From positions 1 to 43,500 of the forward strand of contig JANQRK010000115.1 in assembly GCA_028284585.1 (NCBI GenBank): a DNA stretch of 43,500 nt, written 5' to 3'. Made by a program: the position numbers and the translations under genes. How positions within the stretch are numbered: position 1 is the stretch's first letter; each line of letters begins with the position of its first letter. Under the pieces are notes generated by a model. It did no database searches, was not told where the DNA came from, and saw only the letters and a list, made by a program, of their open reading frames with translations. Positions 25,209 through 34,549 of this stretch are shown piece after piece. This stretch comes from Chromatiales bacterium (GTDB lineage: Bacteria; Pseudomonadota; Gammaproteobacteria; Chromatiales; Chromatiaceae).

Positions 25209-26951
25209 TCAGAGCGCGGCGATCTCTGCGAAGATGAGATGCCGCAGATGCTCTACAGCACCGTCCAAGGGCAGCATAAGGTTTTTACTATCGCCACGTG
25301 CTCGGTACTCGACTTCGCCGCGTTCGAGACTGCGCTCGCCTATGACGACGCGATGTGGAATACCGATCAACTCCATATCGGCAAACATCACGCCAGGACG
25401 GACATCACGGTCATCGAATAGTACGTCGACACCTGCAGCGATCAACTCCCCATACAGTTGCTCCGCCGCGGCCCGCACGTGCTCGGACTTCTTCATCTGC
25501 ATGGGCACCAGGGCGAGCGTAAAAGGCGCTATCCCAGCTGGCCAGCGGATGCCGCTGTCGTCATGGTTCTGTTCAATAGCGGCACCGACCACACGCGATA
25601 CACCTATGCCATAGCAGCCCATGGTTAGGGTGACTTGTTTTCCGTCTTCGTTCTGCACCGAAGCCTGCATCGCAGAGCTGTACTTTCGTCCGAGCTGGAA
25701 GATGTGGCCGACTTCGATTCCACGTGCGATCGTCAGTTGACCGTGACCGTCTGGGCTCGGGTCGCCTTCGACCACGTTGCGAATATCGGCTACTTCGGGC
25801 AAGGCCAAGTCACGGCCCCAATTGATGCCGAAATGGTGCTTGCCATCGACATTGGCACCGGCACTGAAGTCGCTGATCGCCGCAGCGGCGCGATCTACGA
25901 TCATCGGCAGCGGCAAGTCGACCGGGCCGAGTGAACCAGGTCCGGCGCCGATGGTGGCGCGGATCTGCGCCTCATCGGCCATCTGCAGAGGCGCGGCTAC
26001 CTTGGACAGCTTCTCGGCCTTGATGGCGTTCAACTCATGGTCGCCGCGTAGTAGCAAGGCGACCAGCCCACCTTCGACGTCTTCGGCGGCGACGACGATC
26101 AGGGTCTTGAGTGTCTTGTCGATGGGTTGATCATATTCGGCTACCAGCTCAGCGATGGTCTTCGCGTTCGGGGTGTCGACCAGCTCCAGCGGGCGAGACG
26201 GCACCGCGGGGTCCTCGCCGGGTGCTACCGCCTCGGCCAACTCGACATTGGCGGCGTAGTCACTGGCGGTTGAAAAAGCGATTGCGTCCTCGCCGGACTC
26301 GGCGAGCACATGGAATTCGTGTGAGCCACTACCGCCGATGCTACCGGGGTCGGCGGCGACGGGACGAAAATCCAGTCCGCAGCGCTGGAAGACTCGGCAA
26401 TAAGCCTGGTGCATTTGGTTGTAGGTCTCTTGCAAGGAGGCCTGATCAAGGTGAAAAGAGTAGGCGTCCTTCATCAAGAATTCGCGTGCCCGCATGATGC
26501 CGAAGCGCGGCCGGATCTCGTCGCGGAACTTGGTCTGAATTTGGTAGTAGTTGACAGGTAGTTGGCGATAGCTGCGCAGTTCGTTGCGCACCAGTTCAGT
26601 GATGATCTCTTCGTGGGTAGGGCCGAAGCAGAATTCGCGATCATGCCGATCACGCAGACGTAACAGCTCCGGGCCGTACTCCTCCCAGCGCCCCGATTCC
26701 TGCCATAACTCGGCTGGCTGGACTGCGGGCATCAGCACCTCGAGGGCACCGCACCGATTCATCTCCTCACGTACGATCTGCTCGACCTTACGGAGCACGC
26801 GCAGGCCGAGCGGCAGCCAGGTATATAAACCGGCCGCCAGCTTACGGATGAGACCGGCCCGCAGCATCAAGCGGTGGCTTGCGATCTCGGCGTCGGAGGG
26901 GACTTCTTTCAGGGTCTGCAGCGGAAAGTTGGAGGTGCGCATGTTGCTCAT
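25209..26951 (-). CDS. proS: Prolyl-tRNA synthetase (bacterial type, with editing domain)
   Basis: This 580-residue class II aminoacyl-tRNA synthetase charges tRNA-Pro. Motif 1 lies around [13 protein letters not shown], motif 2 around [26 protein letters not shown], and motif 3 near [14 protein letters not shown]. Between motifs 2 and 3 (about 230-390) is the YbaK-like INS domain that deacylates Ala-tRNA-Pro, with TLKTLIVV and [16 protein letters not shown]. The C-terminal anticodon-binding domain ends [12 protein letters not shown]. Translation may start at MSNMRT or at the Met three codons later (26942). It is divergent from lapG, with 137 bp between the starts. Confidence 0.97.
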   Translation of the reverse strand: MSNMRTSNFPLQTLKEVPSDAEIASHRLMLRAGLIRKLAAGLYTWLPLGLRVLRKVEQIVREEMNRCGALEVLMPAVQPAELWQESGRWEEYGPELLRLRDRHDREFCFGPTHEEIITELVRNELRSYRQLPVNYYQIQTKFRDEIRPRFGIMRAREFLMKDAYSFHLDQASLQETYNQMHQAYCRVFQRCGLDFRPVAADPGSIGGSGSHEFHVLAESGEDAIAFSTASDYAANVELAEAVAPGEDPAVPSRPLELVDTPNAKTIAELVAEYDQPIDKTLKTLIVVAAEDVEGGLVALLLRGDHELNAIKAEKLSKVAAPLQMADEAQIRATIGAGPGSLGPVDLPLPMIVDRAAAAISDFSAGANVDGKHHFGINWGRDLALPEVADIRNVVEGDPSPDGHGQLTIARGIEVGHIFQLGRKYSSAMQASVQNEDGKQVTLTMGCYGIGVSRVVGAAIEQNHDDSGIRWPAGIAPFTLALVPMQMKKSEHVRAAAEQLYGELIAAGVDVLFDDRDVRPGVMFADMELIGIPHRVVIGERSLERGEVEYRARGDSKNLMLPLDGAVEHLRHLIFAEIAAL

Positions 26952-27088
26952 CGACTGATCAAGAACAAACCAGTGTAGCGGTGCCCGGGCATGGGCGCCA
27001 AGGAATCAAGTTTTCCCTGGTTGCGCCGCCAGCAGGAAGAGCAGTGCCCGCGTCGTGCCGCTGCGCTGACCGGACCATTCGCAAGGAC

Positions 27089-27778
27089 ATGTTTGCCCGT
27101 TCGCTCAACTTCCCGCCACAGCTTACAGCCACGTTCGGTGTGGCCGCAGTCCTGCTGTTGGCCATCACCAGCTGGGCGTCCGCCACCGGCCTGACATTCG
27201 GCGAGGACCTGCTGCGTTGGATGGAGAGCCGCTATGGGTCGGCGGCGCGCGACCGGGTGGTCGCTTTACAGCAGTTGGTCGAGGACGGGCAGCGTGAGAG
27301 TGAACGAACCAAGCTTCAGCGCGTCAATGCATTCTTCAATCGCGTTAACTACGCTTCCGACTATGCACGTTGGGATCAGAAGGACTACTGGGCCACACCA
27401 TTCGAGGTGTTGGGCCTTAATTCGGCCGATTGTGAGGATTACGCGATAGCCAAGTATTTCACGCTGGTCAGCATGGGTATCGATGAAGAACGGCTGCGCA
27501 TCACCTACGTCAAATCGATTGAGTTGAACGAAGCGCACATGGTGCTGGCCTACTATCGTTCACCGGCGGCCGAGCCTCTGATCCTCGACAATCTGACGGC
27601 CCGTATCGCACCAGCAGGGGAGCGCACCGATCTGGTCCCGGTATACAGCTTCAATGGTGCGGATTTGTGGCTGGCCATCAATCGCGTGGAAGACAAGAAG
27701 GTGGGCGATGCCGACCGTCTGTCGCGTTGGCGGGCCTATCAATCACGATTGATGCAGCAGATGGCAGCCGGTCAATGA
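27089..27778 (+). CDS. lapG: LapG-type periplasmic transglutaminase-like cysteine protease
   Basis: LapG cuts the N-terminal region of large biofilm adhesins of the LapA type, releasing them from the outer membrane. The 229-residue protein has a signal peptide (about 1-32) and the bacterial transglutaminase-like (BTLCP) fold. The catalytic triad is visible as Cys115 (NSADCEDYA), His150 (NEAHMVLAY) and Asp167 (LILDNL), with spacing close to the characterised Pseudomonas enzyme. The ATG at 27089 has AAGGA only 1 bp away, so initiation may be weak; no better in-frame start gives an intact signal peptide. lapD follows after 13 bp, the standard pairing. No LapA-like adhesin or its type I exporter is in the window. 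Confidence 0.9.
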   Translation: MFARSLNFPPQLTATFGVAAVLLLAITSWASATGLTFGEDLLRWMESRYGSAARDRVVALQQLVEDGQRESERTKLQRVNAFFNRVNYASDYARWDQKDYWATPFEVLGLNSADCEDYAIAKYFTLVSMGIDEERLRITYVKSIELNEAHMVLAYYRSPAAEPLILDNLTARIAPAGERTDLVPVYSFNGADLWLAINRVEDKKVGDADRLSRWRAYQSRLMQQMAAGQ

Positions 27779-27791
27779 GGTCCACGACGCT

Positions 27792-29735
27792 ATGAGTCTG
27801 TCGCGGCAACTGACAATACTGGTCGCGTTGCTCGTGGCATCGCTGTTCGTTGGCAGCTTCGTGATCAGCGTTCACAACGCCCGCAATTATCTCGAGTCAC
27901 AGCTTGCCTCTCATGCGCAAGACGCGGCTACTTCGCTCGGACTATCAGCCACCGCCCATGTGGCGAGTGGCGATCGGGCGATGGTGACGGCCATGGTCAA
28001 TGCTATTTTTCACCGCGGCGACTACCTGAGCATTCGGTTAGAGGACCTTTCTGGAGAACAATGGCTGGAACGGGCCGCAGAGCTGCAGGTGGATGATGTC
28101 CCGACTTGGTTTGTGCGCCTGATACGGTTACATCCGCCGCAGCGCTCGGCGGGCATTATGTCGGGTTGGCACCAGCTCGGACGCGTCGATGTAGTCAGTC
28201 ATCCGGGGCTCGCTTATCGAAAACTGTGGCAGACCACTACCCAGATGCTGAGTCTGTTTCTGATCGGTGCGCTGTTGGCCCTGCTGGCCGGGATAGCCGC
28301 GCTACGTTGGTTGTTGCGTCCGCTCAAAGAGGTCGAGCAACAGGCCCTTGCGATCTGTGATCGGGAGTATCCGGTGGTCGATCACCTACCGTTCACAACG
28401 GAGTTTCGGCGCGTGGTTGACGCGATGAACCACTTGTCTCGCAAGGTGGGTCGCGCACTGGCCGAGTCGGAGCGCCGTGCGATCGAACTGCGCGAACAGG
28501 CCTTCCAAGACCCGGTGACCGGCTTGGCGAATCGTCGCCGCTTTGTCGAGGTGTTGGCGCATCGCGTGGCTGAGCCTGAACTGCTGCAGACGGGTGGACT
28601 ATTGCTGGTAGAGCTCAATGGCTTGGCTGACCACAACCAGACCCACGGCTATGCGGCGGGCGATCGATGGTTGAAGGAATCGGCACGCGTGCTGGACGCG
28701 GCGCTCGTCGACGAGCCGAGCGCGATGCTCGGGCGATTGTCGGGCGGGGACTTTGCCGTTTTGCTCGATGGCGCGAGCGAGGAGCGAATGCATGGTTTGG
28801 CCGAGCGTTTGACAGGTGGATTGACCGCTCTGTACGCCAGCTTAGGTCTGCCTTCGCCTGACGTCGCACATGCCGGTGGTGTTGTGTACGGCGGGCAAAC
28901 AGTTGCTCAGCTCCTGGCCGAAGCCGATGGCGCGCTGCGTGAGGCGCAGTGCCGAGGTCCTAACGCTTGGGTGATTAGGTCCCACCGTGCCGCTAGCGAG
29001 CCTGCGCAGTCTACTACGGAGTGGCGCGCCTTGATCGAGCGGGCGCTGGGCCAACGCGAGTTCCACCTGGTGCGCCAGCCGGTAGTAGCGACGGTTGGAG
29101 ATGAACTACTCCATCACGAGGTATTCCTGCGCATCCAAGAGCCAGGGTCGCCGGATCGGACGATCGCGGCGGCCCGCTTCATGCCCATGGCGGAGCACAC
29201 TGGGTTGGCACCCAGTGTTGACAAGGCCGTTATGGAAACCGTCATGCGCGATCTGCAGGCTGGTGCGTTTCCGGGCCAAGTGGCGGTTAATCTGAGCGCT
29301 GCGAGCTTGCTCGAGACCGAACTCCTCGATTGGATGCAGGGCGAGCTGAAGCAGCGGCCTGCCGTGGCCGAGAAACTGATACTCGAGTTGCCCGAGTACG
29401 GTGCAATGGCGCAGGTAAGCCGGCTGGTCGACTGGGTGGGGCGACTCGACCCACTGGGCGTCAAGTTCTCATTGGACCACTTCGGGAAGGGATTCGGTGC
29501 CTTTGCGGATCTGCGCTCGCTGAAGCTCGCCTACATCAAGGTAGATGGCAGTCTCGTTCGGAATCTGCACCAACAAGAATCCAACCGATTCTACCTGCGT
29601 GCGATTGTCGACATCGCCCATGGTCTGGATATGCATGTGATCGCCGAGTCGGTGGAGACCGACGCCGATTGGCGCCTGTTGCCTGGCCTTGGTATCGATG
29701 GTGGCCGAGGCTATTGGCTCGGCGCTCCGAAATGA
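27792..29735 (+). CDS. lapD: LapD-type c-di-GMP receptor with degenerate GGDEF and EAL domains
   Basis: LapD sits in the inner membrane, binds c-di-GMP in its EAL domain and then sequesters LapG through its periplasmic domain. The 647-residue protein has membrane helices at about 8-27 and 151-173. They flank a periplasmic LapD_MoxY-type domain (RNYLESQLASHAQDAATSLGL). A HAMP-like segment, GGDEF and EAL domains follow. Both enzymatic domains are degenerate, as in true LapD: SGGDF at 317-321, EVF at 443-445 and DHFGKGFG at 562-569 replace GGDEF, EAL and DDFGTG. It should therefore read the signal rather than make or break it. The Shine-Dalgarno sequence GAGGT (27777-27781) overlaps the lapG stop, so the two are coupled. 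Confidence 0.9.
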   Translation: MSLSRQLTILVALLVASLFVGSFVISVHNARNYLESQLASHAQDAATSLGLSATAHVASGDRAMVTAMVNAIFHRGDYLSIRLEDLSGEQWLERAAELQVDDVPTWFVRLIRLHPPQRSAGIMSGWHQLGRVDVVSHPGLAYRKLWQTTTQMLSLFLIGALLALLAGIAALRWLLRPLKEVEQQALAICDREYPVVDHLPFTTEFRRVVDAMNHLSRKVGRALAESERRAIELREQAFQDPVTGLANRRRFVEVLAHRVAEPELLQTGGLLLVELNGLADHNQTHGYAAGDRWLKESARVLDAALVDEPSAMLGRLSGGDFAVLLDGASEERMHGLAERLTGGLTALYASLGLPSPDVAHAGGVVYGGQTVAQLLAEADGALREAQCRGPNAWVIRSHRAASEPAQSTTEWRALIERALGQREFHLVRQPVVATVGDELLHHEVFLRIQEPGSPDRTIAAARFMPMAEHTGLAPSVDKAVMETVMRDLQAGAFPGQVAVNLSAASLLETELLDWMQGELKQRPAVAEKLILELPEYGAMAQVSRLVDWVGRLDPLGVKFSLDHFGKGFGAFADLRSLKLAYIKVDGSLVRNLHQQESNRFYLRAIVDIAHGLDMHVIAESVETDADWRLLPGLGIDGGRGYWLGAPK

Positions 29736-29774
29736 GCATGCAAGGGTTCTCGATTCGGTATACATTGTTAGAAA

Positions 29775-29792
29775 TGGACCATAGGTGGTCCA
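29775..29792. promoter_or_regulatory. Hairpin or dyad downstream of lapD (TGGACCA-TAGG-TGGTCCA)
   Basis: Perfect 7-base arms around a 4-base centre lie in the 225-bp gap between lapD and the next small gene. No clear T-run follows, so intrinsic termination is doubtful; an operator or a processing hairpin is equally possible. Further on, CCCGGT and ACCGGG near 29915-29945 may form a longer, weaker stem ahead of CCTTTAT. Confidence 0.35.
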
Positions 29793-29960
29793 GCCATAAT
29801 GACAAAATCGCTGTCAGGGTTTTTTGCAACCATGCGACAGCGACGTGCCAACCTGCTGAAAGCCTGAGCAAAACTGAATTGGTTCGAGTCTTGCTTCGGT
29901 GATAACGATGGACCCCGGTCGAGTAGCTACTAGAGCATACCGGGCCTTTATGGAAATTCA

Positions 29961-30308
29961 GTGATTGGTGCTTCCTTGTCAGACAGACCCTTTATTACGC
30001 AGCACCCGAGCGGCCTGGTCTTGCTGCTGCTCTTACCTTGGACGAGCGGCGTCGCGGCGGCTCCTTCGGTGGGGGATTTCCTGAAAATCGCTGATCAAGG
30101 GCACTGCATAGAGGCACTGGTGTTTCGCAAGATCGAGCAGCGCGGTACCGCGCAGGCGCGTGCGATCGTCAGGGCGGCGGCCAGCGCTTTGGCACAACGA
30201 GCGCAGCAGCAGAGGTCACTCGGCTGCGAAGGGGATATTGCCGCACAGGCGATCGCCGCTGGGGCCGACCCCGACGAGGTCCTCAGGGCCACTGCTGCTG
30301 GCCTTTAG
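29961..30308 (+). CDS. Small exported hypothetical protein downstream of lapD
   Basis: This 115-residue protein starts with GTG (GGAA at 29952-29955, spacer 5). A hydrophobic signal segment (LVLLLLLPWTSGVAAA, about 19-34) precedes a mature part of about 80 residues that is mainly helical and alanine-rich. It has two cysteines, in GHCIEAL and LGCEGD, spaced so that a disulfide could form. I do not recognise a family. It is possibly a late gene of the lapG-lapD transcript, although 225 bp and a dyad separate them. Codon usage and third-position GC fit a real gene. Confidence 0.6.
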   Translation: MIGASLSDRPFITQHPSGLVLLLLLPWTSGVAAAPSVGDFLKIADQGHCIEALVFRKIEQRGTAQARAIVRAAASALAQRAQQQRSLGCEGDIAAQAIAAGADPDEVLRATAAGL

Positions 30309-30474
30309 GGGCGCTTGTGTCTGTTCCCGCGGTTTGAATCCGCAGCGGTCGTGAATCCGGCCATCCCATCATCCGACAGTATCCGGGTTTCTACCTAAAA
30401 AATTAATAAATTTAATGTTTTGCAGGAGATTCCGTGAGTCACCTCCGAAGTGTTTTCACCAAAAGATCCCCGAA

Positions 30475-30508
30475 TTGACACCAAACTGTCACATTTGGAT
30501 TCCAGAAT
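30475..30508 (+). promoter_or_regulatory. Pho-box-like PhoB site and pst promoter
   Basis: TTGACACCAAACTGTCAC (30475-30492) has two 7-base half-sites, TTGACAC and CTGTCAC, separated by CAAA. This closely follows the PhoB box layout (CTGTCAT, four AT-rich bases, CTGTCAT). A weak -10 candidate, CAGAAT, starts 10 bp after the box at 30503, the spacing used by PhoB-activated promoters, where the box replaces the -35. It lies 116 bp upstream of pstS. Induction under phosphate starvation is the expected result. phoB and phoR are not in the window. Confidence 0.65.
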
Positions 30509-30607
30509 TTCGGCCCGGATTTCAGGGATTGCTGAGACATCCCGAGATGCTGAGTGACACTGGATATAACCCGCGAATACAACTCAAGCTGCCTACTTGG
30601 AGGCCCC

Positions 30608-31720
30608 GTGTTGAACAAGACCCTGGTAATTTCAGCCCTGTCCGCTGTGCTGGTATCTGGTACTACCCAGGCTGCCGCCGCGCGTGACTATGTGAGCATT
30701 GTCGGCTCGTCCACCGTCTATCCGTTTGCCACTGTCGTGGCCGAACAGTTCGGCCGAACCACCCAGTTCAAGACACCTAAGGTCGAGTCGACCGGTTCCG
30801 GCGGCGGTCTGAAACTGTTCTGCGCCGGCGTGGGCGTCGAGCACCCCGACATCACAAACTCCTCGCGACGCATCAAGCAGTCTGAACAACAACAATGTGC
30901 CGAGAACGGTGTACGGGATGTCATCGAAGTCAAAGTCGGGTACGACGGCATTGTGCTCGGTCAGTCCAAGCGAACGACGCCGCTCAATCTGACCCGCAAG
31001 GACATCTTCCTCGCGTTGGCCAAACAGGTCCCCGGCGAGGACGGTCGATTGATCGACAATCCGCACCGGACTTGGAACGATGTCAACCCAGACCTGCCGA
31101 GCACAAAAATCGAGGTCTTGGGCCCGCCCCCCACCTCGGGAACCCGAGATGCCTTCGTGGAGTTGGCGATGGAAGGTGGTGCGAAGACCTATGCTGACCT
31201 GAAGACGCTTCGCGGCTCGAAAGACGAGGCCGAGATCAAGGGTCTGATGAAAAAACTGGGGATCCCAGAGAGTGCCTTCAACAAAAAGGGTAAGAAGGTC
31301 TTTCAAGCCGTCTCTCATGCGATTCGTGAGGACGGTACCTTCATCGAGGCCGGTGAGAACGACAACCTGATAGTGCAGAAGCTCGAGGCCAACCCGAACG
31401 CGGTGGGTATCTTCGGCTTCTCGTTTCTAGATCAAAACGCCGACCGGATCCATGGCGCTATCGTCGATGGTGAGGCGCCGACCTTCGAAGCTATCGCCGA
31501 TGGCACCTATCCAGTCTCTCGTCCGCTTTACTTCTATGCCAAAAAGGCACATGTCGGCGCGGTCCCGGGCATTGCGGAATACCTAGCCGAGTTCACCTCG
31601 GAGAAGGCCTTCGGTGAAGAGGGCTATCTCTCCGAAAAGGGTCTGATTCCGATGCCAGAAGCTGAGCGCAACCAGTTCCGCGACGATGCAAGGTCGCTCA
31701 CGCCGATGGGCGCGCTGTAA
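30608..31720 (+). CDS. pstS: Phosphate ABC transporter substrate-binding protein PstS
   Basis: This 370-residue periplasmic phosphate-binding protein has a signal peptide (LNKTLVISALSAVLVSGTTQAAAA). The mature part starts RDYVSIVGSSTVYPFATVVAEQF, with the phosphate-binding SSTVYPF loop, and continues with ESTGSGGG and PTSGTRDAF. The C-terminal SRPLYFYAKKAHV and a long helical tail are typical of the larger PstS subgroup. GGAGG at 30599-30603 is 4 bp from GTG 30608 and 7 bp from TTG 30611; the latter has the better spacing, so translation may start one codon later. Expression is expected from the Pho-box promoter upstream, and a strong terminator follows the gene. Confidence 0.94.
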   Translation: MLNKTLVISALSAVLVSGTTQAAAARDYVSIVGSSTVYPFATVVAEQFGRTTQFKTPKVESTGSGGGLKLFCAGVGVEHPDITNSSRRIKQSEQQQCAENGVRDVIEVKVGYDGIVLGQSKRTTPLNLTRKDIFLALAKQVPGEDGRLIDNPHRTWNDVNPDLPSTKIEVLGPPPTSGTRDAFVELAMEGGAKTYADLKTLRGSKDEAEIKGLMKKLGIPESAFNKKGKKVFQAVSHAIREDGTFIEAGENDNLIVQKLEANPNAVGIFGFSFLDQNADRIHGAIVDGEAPTFEAIADGTYPVSRPLYFYAKKAHVGAVPGIAEYLAEFTSEKAFGEEGYLSEKGLIPMPEAERNQFRDDARSLTPMGAL

Positions 31721-31754
31721 TTCGCCGGATATCCGGTTGGTACCAGCTGAAAAT

Positions 31755-31781
31755 GGCCCCCGGCACGGGGGCCGTTTTTTT
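31755..31781 (+). terminator. Intrinsic terminator between pstS and pstC
   Basis: GGCCCCC (31755-31761) pairs with GGGGGCC (31767-31773) around a 5-base loop and is followed by a run of seven T (31775-31781) after one G. This is a textbook Rho-independent terminator located 34 bp past pstS and 33 bp before pstC. It would let most transcripts end after pstS, giving excess binding protein over the membrane complex. Confidence 0.9.
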
Positions 31782-31814
31782 CTTAGGGCTTAAAGCGACT
31801 GGTCTGAAGCCGAC

Positions 31815-33203
31815 ATGCAACTCTCTGTTCTAGTTTTCGTGCTACTCGGGGTAATGGCCTTGGCCTACCATCTGGGGCGCCGCCGCTCCCTGGCGACGGT
31901 GGGCGGGCGTGTCGGCGCAAGAAGCCTGCATTCCTTACCTTCTTATTACGGCTTTTACACGGCACTTTGGGCGGGACTGCCCGCCCTGCTGATCGCTGGC
32001 TTGTGGGTGTTCTTCGAGGGATCGATCATCAACTCTATGGTGGTCCAGGGACTGCCTTCGGAGCTGCGCGAGTTGCCACCCGCGCAGCTCGGCCTGTTGA
32101 TGAACGACGTCAACAATCTGGCCAGCGGCAACATCGTGTCTGGTGAAGTGGACGCGACCATGCAGCGTGCAGCGGATCACTTGAATGAGCTGCGCTCGAT
32201 CGGCAGTACCGCTCTGGCGATAGCGGTATTAAGTATCGCGTTGGGTACGGCTTCGCTTGCCTGGCGCGCCATTGGTCCAAAGATGCGGGCACGTAATCGG
32301 GTGGAGGTGATCGTCAGTAGCTTGCTTGTCGTAAGTTCGCTGATCGCGATCCTAACCACCGTCGGTATTGTGCTGTCGGTCCTGTTCGAGTCCTTTCGGT
32401 TTTTCCAAAAGGTACCTGTTACCGATTTCCTATTTGGCCTGGAGTGGAGCCCGCAGGTCGCGCTGCGTGCGGACCAGGTCGGTGCCAGCGGTGCATTTGG
32501 CGCGATACCCCTATTCGCGGGGACCCTGCTTATCTCGTTCATTGCCCTGTTGGTCGCGGTCCCAGTGGGCCTGATGTCGGCAATCTATCTGGCCGATTAC
32601 GCAGGCCCCAAGTTGCGCTCCAATGCCAAACCGGTGCTAGAGGTGCTCGCCGGCGTACCGACTGTGGTCTATGGTTTTTTTGCCGCACTTACGCTGGCAC
32701 CGGCGATTCGTGGCGTCGGCGAGTCGGTCGGCCTATCGGTTTCGTCGGAGAGTGCCCTCGCGGCGGGCCTGGTCATGGGCATTATGATCATCCCGTTCGT
32801 TTCGTCGCTGTCTGACGACGTGATCAATGCCGTTCCGCAGTCTTTGCGTGATGCCGCCTACGCACTCGGTGCTACGCGATCGGAGACCATCCGCCAGGTT
32901 GTCCTGCCAGCTGCGCTGCCGGGCATTATGGGCGGCATTCTGTTGGCGGCCTCCCGCGCGATCGGCGAGACTATGATTGTCGTCATGGCCGCCGGTCTGA
33001 GCGCTAATCTCACTGCCAATCCCCTCGACAGTGTGACCACGGTGACCGTGCAGATTGTGACCTTGTTAGTGGGCGATCAGGAGTTCGATAGTGCCAAGAC
33101 CTTGGCAGCGTTCGCGCTGGGCCTATTGCTGTTCGTCGTCACCCTCGGCTTGAACATCGTCGCCTTGCACATCGTGCGCAAGTACCGCGAACAATATGAG
33201 TAA
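31815..33203 (+). CDS. pstC: Phosphate ABC transporter permease PstC (extended form)
   Basis: PstC is one of two membrane subunits of the high-affinity phosphate importer. At 462 residues it is far longer than E. coli PstC (319). The first 200 residues add an N-terminal helix, a YYGFYTALWAG helix and a periplasmic stretch before the usual core. The core shows LFAGTLLISFIALLVAVPVG and the EAA-loop region that contacts PstB, PQSLRDAAYALGATRSETIRQVVLPAALPGI. An ASRAIGETMIVVMAAG helix follows. The stop lies 6 bp before pstA. The extended form is known in several proteobacteria (PstC_N-type domain, from memory). Confidence 0.93.
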   Translation: MQLSVLVFVLLGVMALAYHLGRRRSLATVGGRVGARSLHSLPSYYGFYTALWAGLPALLIAGLWVFFEGSIINSMVVQGLPSELRELPPAQLGLLMNDVNNLASGNIVSGEVDATMQRAADHLNELRSIGSTALAIAVLSIALGTASLAWRAIGPKMRARNRVEVIVSSLLVVSSLIAILTTVGIVLSVLFESFRFFQKVPVTDFLFGLEWSPQVALRADQVGASGAFGAIPLFAGTLLISFIALLVAVPVGLMSAIYLADYAGPKLRSNAKPVLEVLAGVPTVVYGFFAALTLAPAIRGVGESVGLSVSSESALAAGLVMGIMIIPFVSSLSDDVINAVPQSLRDAAYALGATRSETIRQVVLPAALPGIMGGILLAASRAIGETMIVVMAAGLSANLTANPLDSVTTVTVQIVTLLVGDQEFDSAKTLAAFALGLLLFVVTLGLNIVALHIVRKYREQYE

Positions 33204-33209
33204 TCAGTA

Positions 33210-34517
33210 ATGACCGAGACGACCCAGGCCAATAACAATCGTGGGCGATCCATCGATATCGTCAACGCCTCGCTCAAACGGCGCTACGCACGGGAGCGCC
33301 GCTTCCGCTACCTGGGCCTGAGCGCGGTGATACTTGGTCTGCTTTTCGTCGGCACTCTGTTCGTCGACATCATCAGCAAGGGCTACAGTGCCTTTGTCCA
33401 GACCCATATTGTGCTTGATGTCTACTTCGATCCGGAGGTGATCGACCCGGACGGCACTGCGGACCCAGCTGTGATCGCGCGGGCCGATTTCCGCCAAATT
33501 GCCCGTCAACCCCTACGTGAACTGTTCCCCGAGGTGAGCGGTCGCCGAGATAAGCGCGCCCTTTACAAAATACTCAGCAGCGGAGCGCCTTATCAGTTGT
33601 TGGATATGGTCCAAGCCGATCCTAGCCTGATTGGCACCCGCCAAACCGTAGAGCTGATTGCCGATGACGATATCGACATGTTGGCCAAGGGGCATATCGA
33701 TCGCACCGCGCCGCCAGCAGACCGGCGAGTCAACGACAAGGTGATTGGCTGGGTCGACAAGCTCGAATCGCAGGGGCTGATCAGGAAAAACTTCAACACC
33801 GCTTTTTTCACCAACGGTGACTCGCGCGAACCGGAGCTGGCGGGCATCGGTGGGGCTGTCGCGGGCTCCTTCTACACTCTGTTGGTCACACTGTCGTTGT
33901 CGTTTCCGATCGGGGTCGCGGCGGCCATCTACTTGGAAGAGTTTGCGCCGAAAAATCGCTGGACCGACATAATCGAGGTGAATATCAATAACCTTGCAGC
34001 CGTGCCGTCGATTGTGTTCGGTTTGCTCGGTCTGGCGATGTTCATTAACCTGTTCGGCCTGCCACGTTCGGCACCCTTGGTTGGCGGACTGGTGCTGACC
34101 CTGATGACCCTGCCGACCATTATCATCGCCTCCCGAGCGGCGCTCAAATCTGTCCCACCGTCGATACGCGAGGCGGCGTTGGGGGTCGGTGCTTCGAGGA
34201 TGCAAACCGTGTTTCATCATGTGCTGCCGCTGGCGATGCCCGGTATGTTGACCGGCACCATCATCGGCATGGCCCAAGCACTGGGTGAAACAGCGCCGCT
34301 GCTGATGATCGGGATGGTGGCCTTCATTGTAGACGTGCCCGGTGGCCCACTCGATCCTTCGACCGTGCTGCCAGTGCAAGTGTTTCTTTGGGCGGATAGC
34401 CCAGAACGTGCTTTTGTTGAGCGCACCTCTGCAGCCATTATGGTGCTGTTGGCCTTCCTCGTCGCGATGAATGCCATTGCTGTTATCATGCGTCGACGTT
34501 TTGAACGTCGCTGGTGA
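33210..34517 (+). CDS. pstA: Phosphate ABC transporter permease PstA (extended form)
   Basis: PstA is the second membrane subunit of the phosphate importer. It has 435 residues against 296 in E. coli. The extra part is an N-terminal membrane helix (about 32-53) followed by roughly 150 hydrophilic residues ([33 protein letters not shown]), which resembles the DUF3333 domain found on such PstA proteins. The permease core follows, with [27 protein letters not shown], the EAA region [27 protein letters not shown] and [17 protein letters not shown]. The 3' end overlaps an in-frame upstream extension of pstB, but the likely pstB start lies 33 bp after the stop. Confidence 0.93.
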   Translation: MTETTQANNNRGRSIDIVNASLKRRYARERRFRYLGLSAVILGLLFVGTLFVDIISKGYSAFVQTHIVLDVYFDPEVIDPDGTADPAVIARADFRQIARQPLRELFPEVSGRRDKRALYKILSSGAPYQLLDMVQADPSLIGTRQTVELIADDDIDMLAKGHIDRTAPPADRRVNDKVIGWVDKLESQGLIRKNFNTAFFTNGDSREPELAGIGGAVAGSFYTLLVTLSLSFPIGVAAAIYLEEFAPKNRWTDIIEVNINNLAAVPSIVFGLLGLAMFINLFGLPRSAPLVGGLVLTLMTLPTIIIASRAALKSVPPSIREAALGVGASRMQTVFHHVLPLAMPGMLTGTIIGMAQALGETAPLLMIGMVAFIVDVPGGPLDPSTVLPVQVFLWADSPERAFVERTSAAIMVLLAFLVAMNAIAVIMRRRFERRW

Positions 34518-34549
34518 TGGACGGCCTACCCAGTGAAGAGGAACAAGAA

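Noticed and set aside
30325-30360. tRNA-like T-arm (GCGG-TTTGAAT-CCGC) before the pst promoter
   Set aside because: Only this one arm is present; no matching acceptor, D or anticodon arms could be found around it.
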